In this document: one piece after another, positions 1 to 5,906 of the stretch | How the letters are laid out: the number at the start of each line of letters is the position of its first letter | Numbering within the stretch: position 1 is the first letter of the stretch | Source of the DNA: Acidobacteriota bacterium | GTDB taxonomy: Bacteria > Acidobacteriota > Terriglobia > 20CM-2-55-15 | Direction of reading: 5' to 3' | Assembly: GCA_003223895.1 (NCBI GenBank) | Contig: QHXD01000187.1 | Coordinates: 1-6,527, forward strand | DNA: 6,527 bases | Program-made: the position numbers and the translations under genes | Notes under the pieces: generated by a model | What the model was told of the DNA's origin: nothing | The model's database searches: none | The model's input: the letters and a program-made list of their open reading frames with translations, nothing else

Positions 1-440
1 AATTTTTTATCGTAGATTCGGGTGGCGTTCGCCTGCTTGACTGTCAGCGTTTTGCCGTCCCTGGAGACCTGTTCCGTATCGACTGAGATTGTTCCGTTTC
101 GATTGTGCGTTCTTTCGATCGTGTACGGATCGATCAGTTTGTAGGTAATCTCGCGCACATCGCCTCCCGTCGTCAGGTGAGGCTTTCCATCGAAAGCAAC
201 CGGATGGACCTCGGCGCTCGATGACTTGTTTTCCTTGCCGATCGTAGCGCGTGTGCTGATGAAACCGCCGCCAGGTGCGGGTACGTTGATGATCATCTGG
301 CTTTGTTGCGGATAGTTGATGGTCTTCTCCAGATTGATTTCCCAGATTCCGAGGAACGGTTCGCTTTGTTTGTCTTGCGCCATCAGACTCGTACAAAACG
401 CGAGCCCTGCGACCAGGACGCCTAAAGATTTCCAGGACAT
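1..440 (-). CDS. Small exported lipocalin-like protein, 3' end cut by window edge
   Basis: Reading the minus strand from the ATG at 440-438 gives an open frame of 146 codons that runs off the left edge. It begins MSWKSLGVLVAGLAFC and continues to LMAQ, a good type I signal peptide with likely cleavage after A21. The mature part opens with FLGIWEINLEKT (about 29-40) and later shows FDGKPH, a YKLIDPYTIERT stretch and SRDGKTLTV, ending near ATRIYDKK. This pattern (LGxWxLNxxKS, FDGKxxP, a 'D.nT.e' stretch, SkDGKTLTvT, VYEK) is one I recall from short exported proteins of unknown function, common in Acidobacteriota and some Proteobacteria, probably a small lipocalin-like beta-barrel. The family normally ends just after the VYEK position, so few residues are missing. 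A strong GGAGG lies five bases before the start. The gene diverges from the propeller gene at 546. No catalytic residues are recognisable and the function is unknown. Confidence 0.85.
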   Translation of the reverse strand, partial: MSWKSLGVLVAGLAFCTSLMAQDKQSEPFLGIWEINLEKTINYPQQSQMIINVPAPGGGFISTRATIGKENKSSSAEVHPVAFDGKPHLTTGGDVREITYKLIDPYTIERTHNRNGTISVDTEQVSRDGKTLTVKQANATRIYDKK

Positions 441-445
441 TTCAC

Positions 446-450
446 CCTCC
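446..450 (-). promoter_or_regulatory. Shine-Dalgarno of the left-edge gene
   Basis: On the minus strand GGAGG stands five bases before the ATG at 440-438. It fixes the start of this gene and favours this frame over the other open frames overlapping the region. Confidence 0.75.
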
Positions 451-472
451 TATTCGGACGCCGGTTTCGGAG

Positions 473-501
473 ATAGTACGCCTCTCTTGCCCTGCGCACA
501 A
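473..501 (-). promoter_or_regulatory. Possible promoter for the left-edge gene
   Basis: On the minus strand TTGTGC (501-496) is followed after 17 bases by TACTAT (478-473). Only three of six -35 positions match the sigma-70 consensus, but the -10 and the spacing are reasonable. It sits about 33 bases before the start codon. The -35 region overlaps a weak promoter-like pair on the other strand, so the two divergent genes may share this control region. This is a consensus match only. Confidence 0.3.
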
Positions 502-521
502 CGACACGGTCGATGTATACT
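493..521 (+). promoter_or_regulatory. Weak promoter-like element for the propeller gene
   Basis: TATACT at 516-521 matches the -10 consensus at five of six positions. The hexamer 17 bases upstream, TGCGCA at 493-498, matches the -35 consensus at only three. It lies 24 bases before the ATG at 546, leaving a very short leader. It overlaps the minus-strand candidate at 473-501. Confidence 0.25.
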
Positions 522-536
522 CCCGCCTGCCAACCT

Positions 537-540
537 GGAG
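537..540 (+). promoter_or_regulatory. Shine-Dalgarno that sets the propeller start
   Basis: GGAG five bases before the ATG at 546 selects that start over the in-frame ATG at 513, which lacks a ribosome-binding site and would put 11 non-signal-like residues ahead of the signal peptide. Confidence 0.65.
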
Positions 541-545
541 ACCTT

Positions 546-1571
546 ATGAAATCCAAAGCAGTGTCCATGACCGCTTCCTGTTTCCTTGCATCGGCTCTTG
601 TTCTCGGCGGGATCGCCGCCTCACAGCAACGAGACGCCTTCCCACAACCGACTCCTGCGAAGGAGGTAACTGTTACCGGCATCCCAGCCGTGATCGCCGC
701 CGGCGCCAAATGGAAGCTCGTCTGGCAAGGACCCGACAATGCCGACGGCATCGTCGGCACAAAAGACGGCGGTCTGTTGTTTGCACAGGAACAGCCCAGC
801 ACGGTTGGCATGCTCGACCGGAACGACAAGTTTTCCATTTTTGTGAAGGACACTCACGGCACAGGAGCCCTGGCCATCGACAACAAGGGCCGTCTCGTTG
901 GTGCGGAGAGGACCTGCTCGGACCCGGGCGGACATCCCGACCAATGTCATGAAGCGGCGGAACTGGTGATCCTTTCTCCAATGCGGCAGGTCCTTGCAAG
1001 CAAGTTCGGGGACAAGACGTTTTGGCGCATGGGGGAAGTCGTCGTCGATTCCAGGGGTGGGGCGTATTTCTCGGATGACGTGGGAACTTACTTCGTCAAT
1101 GCCGCCGGTAAAGTGAGCCTGATTGTGGGCAAGGAAGTACGTACAAATGGAATGATGCTCAGCCGCGACGAGAAAACCCTCTACCTCACCAACGGCAAGA
1201 CCATCGTGGCTCTTGATGTTCAGCCGGATGGCACGACCAAAAATCAGCGGGACTTTGCCACGCTGGAAGCCGGCGGCAATGGAGATGGCATGTGCATCGA
1301 CTCCGAGGGTCGTCTGTACGTCACAAGCGGCGATTCCGGTACTCAGGTGTTCAGTGCCGCAGGAAAGTACCTGGGCGTCATTCCTCTGCCAAGGTCCGCC
1401 TCGAGCGTGGCGTTCTCCGGACCGAACAAGAAGGTGCTTTACGCGAAGGGCTCAGGCATGACCGGCCCGGACGGCAAAGAGTATAGAACTCCTGAGGGAG
1501 TGAGGAATAACGCCAAGGCGATCTACAAAATCGACATGATTGCTCAGGGCTTCACCGGCCGCCCGAAATAG
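546..1571 (+). CDS. Exported SMP-30/gluconolactonase-like beta-propeller protein
   Basis: The 341-residue product begins MKSKAVSMTASCF with a hydrophobic run to about residue 25 and likely cleavage near AAS26/QQ, so it should be periplasmic or exported. The rest resembles the SMP-30/gluconolactonase/LRE family, six-bladed propellers that usually bind a divalent metal and hydrolyse lactones. Visible blade motifs are TKDGGLLFAQ (72-81), VVVDSRGGAYFSDD (165-178), RTNGMMLSRDEKTLYLTNG (199-217) and GDGMCIDSEGRLYVTSG (246-262). By comparison with family members as I remember them, N201 and D247 fit two of the metal ligands. The usual N-terminal Glu-Gly-Pro appears as ADG (66-68), and the usual Pro-Asn-Asp before the VVVD strand appears as MGE (162-164). 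The active site may therefore be altered, and lactonase activity should not be assumed. C124 and C134 flank an insertion-like loop and could form a disulfide. The gene ends 64 bases before the TetR gene, which has its own promoter-like site. Confidence 0.88.
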   Translation: MKSKAVSMTASCFLASALVLGGIAASQQRDAFPQPTPAKEVTVTGIPAVIAAGAKWKLVWQGPDNADGIVGTKDGGLLFAQEQPSTVGMLDRNDKFSIFVKDTHGTGALAIDNKGRLVGAERTCSDPGGHPDQCHEAAELVILSPMRQVLASKFGDKTFWRMGEVVVDSRGGAYFSDDVGTYFVNAAGKVSLIVGKEVRTNGMMLSRDEKTLYLTNGKTIVALDVQPDGTTKNQRDFATLEAGGNGDGMCIDSEGRLYVTSGDSGTQVFSAAGKYLGVIPLPRSASSVAFSGPNKKVLYAKGSGMTGPDGKEYRTPEGVRNNAKAIYKIDMIAQGFTGRPK

Positions 1572-1599
1572 CTGGCATCGGCAGGCTTTTCCATGGCAC

Positions 1600-1608
1600 T
1601 GGTATAGT
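1600..1608 (+). promoter_or_regulatory. Extended -10 promoter element of the TetR gene
   Basis: The sequence TGGTATAGT fits an extended -10 (TGN followed by a five-of-six match to TATAAT). There is no convincing -35 hexamer 17 bases upstream, which an extended -10 can tolerate. Transcription would begin near 1615, in the centre of the inverted repeat at 1604-1625, leaving a leader of about 20 bases. Confidence 0.45.
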
Positions 1609-1625
1609 ACGACCGGTCGTGCTAT
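1604..1625 (+). promoter_or_regulatory. Probable TetR-family operator (22-bp inverted repeat)
   Basis: The left arm ATAGTACGACC (1604-1614) is directly followed by the right arm GGTCGTGCTAT (1615-1625). The arms are reverse complements except at one pair (T1608 against G1621). Length, lack of spacer and the central GACCGGTC are typical of operators bound by TetR-family dimers. It lies 10 bases before the regulator's ATG and overlaps its -10, so bound protein would block RNA polymerase. I infer autoregulation and control of the downstream membrane protein. No second copy was noticed in the window. Confidence 0.8.
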
Positions 1626-1635
1626 TCTTTGCGGC

Positions 1636-2274
1636 ATGACGAAAGCAGCTTTGCCAACCCGATCCCGGATCATCGAGACGGGAACCAATCTGCTCAGCAC
1701 TTCCGGTCTCTCCGGCATCACCCTCGGGACGCTCGCGGAACGGACCGGCATGTCCAAAAGCGGCCTCTTTGCCCACTTCGGATCGAAGGAAGAGGTGCAG
1801 CTGAGCCTCCTTGAACACACCGCTCAGATCGCCGCGGAGCACGTTGTCGCTCCAGCCATGCGTGCGGCCGAAGGGTTGCCGCGTCTCAAGGCGCTTTTCC
1901 GAAACTGGCTGGGATGGACGGCCAGAGCAGGTCTGGCCGGAGGCTGCCCGATTGCAGCCGGCATCTTCGAATTAGACGACACGGAAGGACCGGTTCGAGA
2001 GCAGCTCTTGCAGATGGAAAAGTCCTGGCGCGCTCTACTCGCTCAACACGTCGCACAGGCTGTCGACCTCGGACATCTGCGCCGCGATCTGGATATTGAA
2101 CAGTTCGTCTGGGAACTCTGCGGGATCTATCTCAGTCATCACGCGTTCCTCCGATTCGTCAGGGACCCCAGGGCCGACAAGCGTGCGCGAATCGCCTTCG
2201 ACGCGCTCCTCGGGCGTGCGCTTCCGAAGGATGCGAAGAAGAAGAAGAAAGCCGCTCTGCGGCGTATACGATGA
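1636..2274 (+). CDS. TetR-family transcriptional regulator
   Basis: The product has 212 residues, normal for TetR repressors. Residues 8-56 form the DNA-binding domain: a first helix around SRIIETGTNLLSTSG, then ITLGTLAERTGMSKSGLFAHFGSKEEV, with the recognition helix near MSKSGLFAHF (39-48). The C-terminal ligand/dimer domain contains a GGCPIA motif followed by ELDD, shared by one common subgroup of TetR proteins. The ligand cannot be read from sequence. The tail is very basic, with five lysines in a row from a run of AAG codons at 2236-2250. The ATG at 1636 is chosen because it gives a standard N-terminus and lies just after the operator; an upstream in-frame ATG at 1540 would lie within the propeller gene. 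There is no good Shine-Dalgarno, consistent with low expression. The stop overlaps an ATG at 2271, and the DUF6010-like gene follows closely, so the two are probably cotranscribed. Confidence 0.93.
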   Translation: MTKAALPTRSRIIETGTNLLSTSGLSGITLGTLAERTGMSKSGLFAHFGSKEEVQLSLLEHTAQIAAEHVVAPAMRAAEGLPRLKALFRNWLGWTARAGLAGGCPIAAGIFELDDTEGPVREQLLQMEKSWRALLAQHVAQAVDLGHLRRDLDIEQFVWELCGIYLSHHAFLRFVRDPRADKRARIAFDALLGRALPKDAKKKKKAALRRIR

Positions 2275-2285
2275 TTCCCCTGTCC

Positions 2286-2292
2286 AAAGGAG
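2286..2292 (+). promoter_or_regulatory. Shine-Dalgarno that sets the DUF6010-like start
   Basis: AAAGGAG lies five bases before the ATG at 2298. A competing in-frame ATG at 2271 overlaps the TetR stop in an ATGA arrangement but has no ribosome-binding site, so 2298 is preferred. Confidence 0.75.
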
Positions 2293-2297
2293 TTTCT

Positions 2298-2753
2298 ATG
2301 CCATTGCACTCTACTGCACAATTTGACACGACGATCCAGTGGATCGCTCCGGTGATCGTCGCCATTGTATTTATCCTGCTGTCTTCGCTGATGAAGGAGC
2401 CGAACAGAAGGAACTTTATGGCAATCATAGTCGGCGGCGCAGGCGCTGCCTACTTGAGTGGCGGGGGATTCGGCAAATGGGAGTTGGCCTTCAATATACT
2501 GATGGCGATCTGCGCTTACAACGGCCTGCGGTCTTATCGATTCATTGGAATAGGCTGGCTGTTGCACACGGGCTGGGACATCCTTCATCACCTGTACGGA
2601 AACCCCATTCTTCCGTTTGATGCCACATCTTCGTTGGGATGCGCCATCTGCGACCCCGTTATCGCGGCCTGGTGCTTTGCCGGTGCGCCTTCACTTGCGC
2701 GTTTGCTGGAATTCACCCGGGCTGGGATCAGCAAATCCAATGCAGTGCCGTGA
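2298..2753 (+). CDS. Small multi-pass membrane protein, DUF6010-like
   Basis: The 151-residue product has about four hydrophobic segments: roughly 13-32, 41-58, 63-90 and 117-135. It resembles the uncharacterised DUF6010 family as I recall it. Conserved-looking features are MKEPNRRNF (32-40) on a probable cytoplasmic loop, a glycine-rich GGAGAAYLSGGGFG (46-59) followed by WELAF, HTGWDILHHLYGNP (90-103) and CAICDP (115-120). The clustered H90, D94, H97, H98 and the C115/C118 pair could bind a metal or act in redox chemistry, but that is speculation. No function is known to me. It follows the TetR gene by 23 bases on the same strand with no terminator between, so the regulator probably controls it, making a transport, stress or detoxification role plausible but unproven. 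It converges on the TonB_C gene with a 38-base gap. Confidence 0.85.
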   Translation: MPLHSTAQFDTTIQWIAPVIVAIVFILLSSLMKEPNRRNFMAIIVGGAGAAYLSGGGFGKWELAFNILMAICAYNGLRSYRFIGIGWLLHTGWDILHHLYGNPILPFDATSSLGCAICDPVIAAWCFAGAPSLARLLEFTRAGISKSNAVP

Positions 2754-2791
2754 ATGCGATGTGATCCGGGCTGTTCTTCGACACTGCCACT

Positions 2792-3298
2792 TCAGTGCTT
2801 CAAGTTAAAGTTAACTTCGATAAACAAGGTTACATTGACCGGTTGCCCCATGAGAGTAGCCGGATGAAAGGTCCACTTGCTGAGGGCTTCTGCTGCCGAT
2901 TCTTCGAGACCGTAGCCCAATGGCCGGATGACTCGAAGAATCTGGATCCCGCCATCCCTGGTAACGATTGCCTGGAGCAGGACTGTTCCTTGAATCCGCG
3001 CTTGCCTTGCCACGAGTGTATAGACGGGCTCCACCCTGGATCGTACCTTGGGCTGGGATACGTCCCCTCCGACCTTGTAAACGTCCGGAAGATCAGGTTC
3101 CCAGGACGAAACTGGATTCAGGTCGTAAACGTCGGGCTCCCACGACTTCTTTTCGTAGAACTGACATTCTTCAGTCTTCGGGTTTACCAGGCAATCAACG
3201 AATGGCTTCCAGTACGCCTGGATCCCTTCAGGATAGAGTTCTGTTGTAGTGAGAAAAGCTAACAGTCTGCAATTTATCCCTGAATCCGCTTCCTTCAT
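2792..3298 (-). CDS. Small protein with C-terminal TonB domain
   Basis: The 168-residue product has a TonB C-terminal domain over about 80-168: QPKVRSRVEPVYTLVARQARIQG, then GTVLLQAIVTRDGGI (104-118), ESAAEALSKWTFHPA (133-147) and a final strand NVTLFIEVNFNL. The KWTFHPA motif and helix-strand order are typical of the domain that, in TonB, touches the TonB box of outer-membrane receptors. Small stand-alone versions abound in Acidobacteriota, mostly with unknown roles. The start at 3298 is chosen for its AAGGAG five bases upstream; the frame opens further to 3403 but that extension has no ribosome-binding site. Unusually, the N-terminus (MKEADSGINCRLLAFLTTTEL) has no clear signal peptide or membrane anchor. 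The middle carries a repeated SWEPD...DVY motif (52-58 and 65-74) and cysteines C10, C36 and C45. There is no ExbB/ExbD or receptor gene nearby. It diverges from the cellulose operon. Confidence 0.85.
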   Translation of the reverse strand: MKEADSGINCRLLAFLTTTELYPEGIQAYWKPFVDCLVNPKTEECQFYEKKSWEPDVYDLNPVSSWEPDLPDVYKVGGDVSQPKVRSRVEPVYTLVARQARIQGTVLLQAIVTRDGGIQILRVIRPLGYGLEESAAEALSKWTFHPATLMGQPVNVTLFIEVNFNLKH

Positions 3299-3401
3299 TC
3301 GTTCTCCTTCCGCGTTTGGATCGCATAAATGCTTGCAAAATCGGCTGCCATGATTTGGCAAGGTTCGTGCCTTCAAGAGGCGTCTTTCCGACAAGGCTCG
3401 C
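3299..3401. other. Divergent intergenic region, TonB_C gene and cellulose operon
   Basis: These 103 bases should contain the start signals of both the minus-strand TonB_C gene and the plus-strand cellulose operon. I find no convincing -35/-10 pair on either strand. Two small dyads are visible: GCATAAATGC at 3323-3332, and TGCCA, five bases, TGGCA at 3346-3360. Either could be a regulator site or chance. An AAGG at 3393-3396 is a modest Shine-Dalgarno for the ATG at 3402. Confidence 0.4.
3304..3309 (-). promoter_or_regulatory. Shine-Dalgarno that sets the TonB_C start
   Basis: On the minus strand AAGGAG lies five bases before the ATG at 3298-3296. This fixes the start and trims 35 residues from the longest open frame. 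Confidence 0.75.
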
Positions 3402-4688
3402 ATGAGTGTGCGACAGGTTATCCATCGATTTCTGATCGTGTTCGGAATCGTCGTCGTCGTGTCATTCGGATATGGCGCGTACCTGATGCGTGTCCGGAGG
3501 CCACCCGGCGAAGAACCCGTTTTGGCGGCTTCATCTGGTGAAACTGTCGAGCGCCTGCTTCGGGGCGCTGCCTTGGCTCTCGAGTCCAGGCACGTGGAGC
3601 AGGCCTTGATCGCGTATCGCCAGGCCCTGACGTTGGCTTCAAGATCGATCGATGCCCAACTGGGTGTGGCTCGCAGCGAACTGATGGCCGGCCGGGAGTC
3701 CCTCGCCGCGCAAGAATACGAGCGAGTTCTGCCGCTGGATCACGACAACGCGACAGCGCTCCAGCAGCTTGCCCGCATCTACTCGCGTCAGCGTGTGACG
3801 TGGAACCAATCGGAAGATAAATACAAAGATTTTCTTCGAGTAAAGCCCAACGATGCCGCCGCGCGGCTCGAACTCGCGCGCGTTCTCGTGTGGGAACGAA
3901 AATCCAGAGAAGCCGTCGAGATGTTCTCAGCAGATGCGGTAAAGGAGCTGATGACGTTTCAGGACCAGAAGGATTATGCGTTTGCCCTGGTTCAAACAGG
4001 CTCCAGCAGCGAAGCCGAGACGCGCTTAAGGAAGCTTGTTGCCGTGCGGCCGAACGATTCCGAGATCAGGCTTCAGCTCGCTGCCCTATATGCATCGCGG
4101 CGCGATTGGGATGCTGCACTTCCGCTTTACGCAGCGCTCCTTCGCGGAAATCCTGACGATGCGCGGCTGAACCTGACATACGGTTTGGGCCTGCTTTCCA
4201 CGAAGAGATTTCAATCAGCCGTCGGCCCCCTCGAAAAGGCTCACAAGGAAATGCCGTCAAGTGCTGAAGCCGGCCTCGGGTACGCCCGCGCCCTAAAAGG
4301 AAGCGGGAATTTGAAAAGGGCGACTCAGGAGTTCGGCCGCATTGTCAACTCAACTCAAGATCGCGGCATTGTGCGTGAGTATGGGGACCTCCTGCTGGAA
4401 AAACATGATTACCGTGGAGCCGAGAAATATTACAAGGAGGCCCTTCGCCTCGGACTCCGCGATACACGGCTGCTGATGGGTCTCGCCGGGGCCCTGCGAG
4501 GCAACGGGAAACACAGAGAAGCTCTGCCCTATCTCGAAGAAGCCTACGCCAATGAACCGGCCGACCGGGTGGCATTCGAGTTGGCCAGCACGCTTCAGAA
4601 AGTTGGCCGGAATAAGGAAGCTCTCGAGCTGCTGGCAAGGATAGACAAGCCGGCGGAAAGGCGTTCTGCCGGTGGGAAGGCGTTCTGA
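3402..4688 (+). CDS. Membrane-anchored TPR protein, probable BcsC-type periplasmic scaffold
   Basis: The 428-residue product starts with a basic stretch (MSVRQVIHR), one hydrophobic helix over about 10-29 and no obvious cleavage site, so it is probably held in the inner membrane with the rest in the periplasm. From about residue 50 to 420 it consists of tetratricopeptide repeats; clear units include IDAQLGVARSELMAGRESLA, AAARLELARVLVWERKSREA, DSEIRLQLAALYASRRDWDA, REYGDLLLEKHDYRGAEKYY and RLLMGLAGALRGNGKHREA. It lies directly upstream of a BcsC-type barrel and bcsA. In BcsC, TPRs bridge the periplasm and join a C-terminal barrel; here the TPR part is separate. I infer it scaffolds glucan export between synthase and barrel. 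TPRs alone do not prove this; the operon does the work. Basic residues flank both sides of the helix, so topology is not certain. An 11-base direct repeat sits at the 3' end. Confidence 0.88.
   Translation: MSVRQVIHRFLIVFGIVVVVSFGYGAYLMRVRRPPGEEPVLAASSGETVERLLRGAALALESRHVEQALIAYRQALTLASRSIDAQLGVARSELMAGRESLAAQEYERVLPLDHDNATALQQLARIYSRQRVTWNQSEDKYKDFLRVKPNDAAARLELARVLVWERKSREAVEMFSADAVKELMTFQDQKDYAFALVQTGSSSEAETRLRKLVAVRPNDSEIRLQLAALYASRRDWDAALPLYAALLRGNPDDARLNLTYGLGLLSTKRFQSAVGPLEKAHKEMPSSAEAGLGYARALKGSGNLKRATQEFGRIVNSTQDRGIVREYGDLLLEKHDYRGAEKYYKEALRLGLRDTRLLMGLAGALRGNGKHREALPYLEEAYANEPADRVAFELASTLQKVGRNKEALELLARIDKPAERRSAGGKAF
4658..4687 (+). repeat. 11-bp direct repeat at the end of the TPR gene
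   Basis: AAGGCGTTCTG occurs at 4658-4668 and again at 4677-4687, offset by 19 bases. The offset is not a multiple of three, so the copies are read in different frames; the second contains most of the TGA stop. It looks like a short duplication that rewrote the last residues of the protein (RSAGGKAF). Confidence 0.7.
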
Positions 4689-4702
4689 ATGACAGACCTG
4701 TG

Positions 4703-4719
4703 AAAGGAGAGGTACCTCC
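4703..4719 (+). promoter_or_regulatory. Ribosome-binding site within a palindrome, before the barrel gene
   Basis: AAAGGAG (4703-4709) and the adjacent GAGAGG (4707-4712) precede the ATG at 4720. The stretch GAGGTACCTC at 4709-4718 is a perfect palindrome, and GGAG (4706-4709) could pair with CTCC (4716-4719) right before the start codon. A weak hairpin hiding the ribosome-binding site is possible, but the stem is only four pairs. Confidence 0.4.
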
Positions 4720-5898
4720 ATGAGGACGTTTTTTGCTGTTGCCGTTGCTGTGTTTGCGTTCAGCGGTCACGTCGCCGTTCAGGCGCAGGAGGCTTCAGGT
4801 GTCCAGCGTCCGGTCACTCAGCAGGAAATCGATCGGCTCAAACGGCAGATCGATGCGGATACGCGGTCGAGCGTGGAAGCGATTATCGACTATCACACCG
4901 AATCCGGAGACTTGAACAATCGGCTCGATTTCTTTCGGTACGGCGGGCGGTTGAATCTCAAATTGGGACCTTCTGCCGCCTTTCAGTTAACGGGCACGCG
5001 TACGGACTACTTGCCCATGAGCGACCTGTTCAAGGAACAGGGAACGAACGTTACGGCGGGGATTCACACAAAGCTTTCCGAATCCACCGAGGCTCATGTC
5101 GAGGCAGGCGCCTCGCGATTCAGTAGTGACACCAGCAGCATTAACGCGCTTGCCTCTGTGACGTACACCGCTTCCGATCATACGTACCTGTCCGTTACAG
5201 CGCGCCGCAGCAACGTCGAGGAGTCTTTGTTATCGACAACGGGAATCCGTCCTGTGACCGGTCCTTTCGCCGGACAACTCGTCGGCCGCGTGATGGAAAA
5301 CCGCTTCGTGGTTGGCGGTTCATCACGGTTGTCGGGCAACTTCGACATATTTGGCGAAGGCGGGTTTGGAAACCGCGCCGGGAACAACGTGCCTTCAAAC
5401 TTTTTCAAAACCGCTGGTGGAGGCGTCGGTTACAGCATCGTGGCGAGTCCCGACGAACCTCTAAGCCTGCTTCGCGTGGCGTATGAGTTCAGCTATTTCG
5501 GCTTCGACGAAAACCGCTTTGGCTTCGGCGGCGCGTCGCTCCTGACCCGCGGCGGCCTGCCAGTCGCTTCGACGCGCATAGGCAGCGACGCCATCTCACC
5601 AACTCCGGGAGTGACACGTGCCGGAGTCGGCGGCTACTTCAGTCCAAGGAATTTCGTTAGCAACATCGGTCGCGTCGAGGCCAAGGGCGGCTCCGATGAC
5701 GGTTTGAGCTACAGGGTTTCGGGTTTCCTGGGATCACAAAATTACACAGGAGCGACAGGACGTTTGGCCAGCGGCCTTTCCGCAACCGTGAGCGTCGGAA
5801 TAACCGAGCGTATCTCTCTACCGGTGACATACGTTATCGACACCTTTGGACCTTATACGCAACAGACGCTTTATGCGGGATTGGCAGTGAGATTCTAG
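4720..5898 (+). CDS. Outer-membrane barrel resembling the BcsC C-terminal domain
   Basis: The 392-residue product has a signal peptide (MRTFFAVAVAVFAF, likely cleavage VQA22/Q23). A short helical segment follows (TQQEIDRLKRQIDADTRSSV, about 33-52), then alternating amphipathic strands to the C-terminus, ending in LAVRF. A terminal aromatic after alternating hydrophobics is the usual signal for insertion by the BAM complex. The GGYFSPRNF stretch (Y306-P309) matches the YFSP motif I associate with the BcsC barrel, and the 'helix then strand' opening resembles the junction after the last TPR in full-length BcsC. The barrel is the outer-membrane pore for cellulose. The gene follows the TPR gene by 31 bases and precedes bcsA by 8, so all three are probably one transcript. 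Alone it is shorter than classical BcsC because the TPR part is a separate gene. A pore for another glucan is possible. Confidence 0.87.
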   Translation: MRTFFAVAVAVFAFSGHVAVQAQEASGVQRPVTQQEIDRLKRQIDADTRSSVEAIIDYHTESGDLNNRLDFFRYGGRLNLKLGPSAAFQLTGTRTDYLPMSDLFKEQGTNVTAGIHTKLSESTEAHVEAGASRFSSDTSSINALASVTYTASDHTYLSVTARRSNVEESLLSTTGIRPVTGPFAGQLVGRVMENRFVVGGSSRLSGNFDIFGEGGFGNRAGNNVPSNFFKTAGGGVGYSIVASPDEPLSLLRVAYEFSYFGFDENRFGFGGASLLTRGGLPVASTRIGSDAISPTPGVTRAGVGGYFSPRNFVSNIGRVEAKGGSDDGLSYRVSGFLGSQNYTGATGRLASGLSATVSVGITERISLPVTYVIDTFGPYTQQTLYAGLAVRF

Positions 5899-5906
5899 AG
5901 CAGCAG

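Noticed and set aside
7..396. Minus-strand open frame of 129 codons at the left edge
   Set aside because: It is out of frame with the gene that has a signal peptide, a GGAGG and family-like motifs (start 440). Its translation is Arg/Gln-rich with no domain pattern.
513..545. Upstream in-frame ATG for the propeller gene
   Set aside because: It lacks a ribosome-binding site, overlaps the promoter-like hexamer and would bury the signal peptide behind 11 extra residues.
422..999. Several minus-strand open frames opposite the propeller gene
   Set aside because: They overlap one another and the coding strand of a recognised family, have low-complexity composition and no start signals.
2236..2250. 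Run of AAG repeats near the end of the TetR gene as a functional repeat
   Set aside because: Four AAG and one AAA codon give five lysines in a basic tail; too short to call a microsatellite or a phase-variation site.
2782..2797. Hairpin CACTG-N6-CAGTG between the convergent genes, as a terminator
   Set aside because: The stem has only five pairs and no T-run follows on either strand, so it does not qualify as an intrinsic terminator.
3299..3403. N-terminal extension of the TonB_C protein to 3403
   Set aside because: The extension is Arg/Lys-rich with no hydrophobic signal, has no ribosome-binding site and would overlap the start of the divergent TPR gene.
4345..4770. Long minus-strand open frames opposite the end of the TPR gene and the barrel start
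   Set aside because: Proline/arginine-rich translations with no motifs and no ribosome-binding site, lying antisense to well-supported genes; typical of GC-rich shadow frames.
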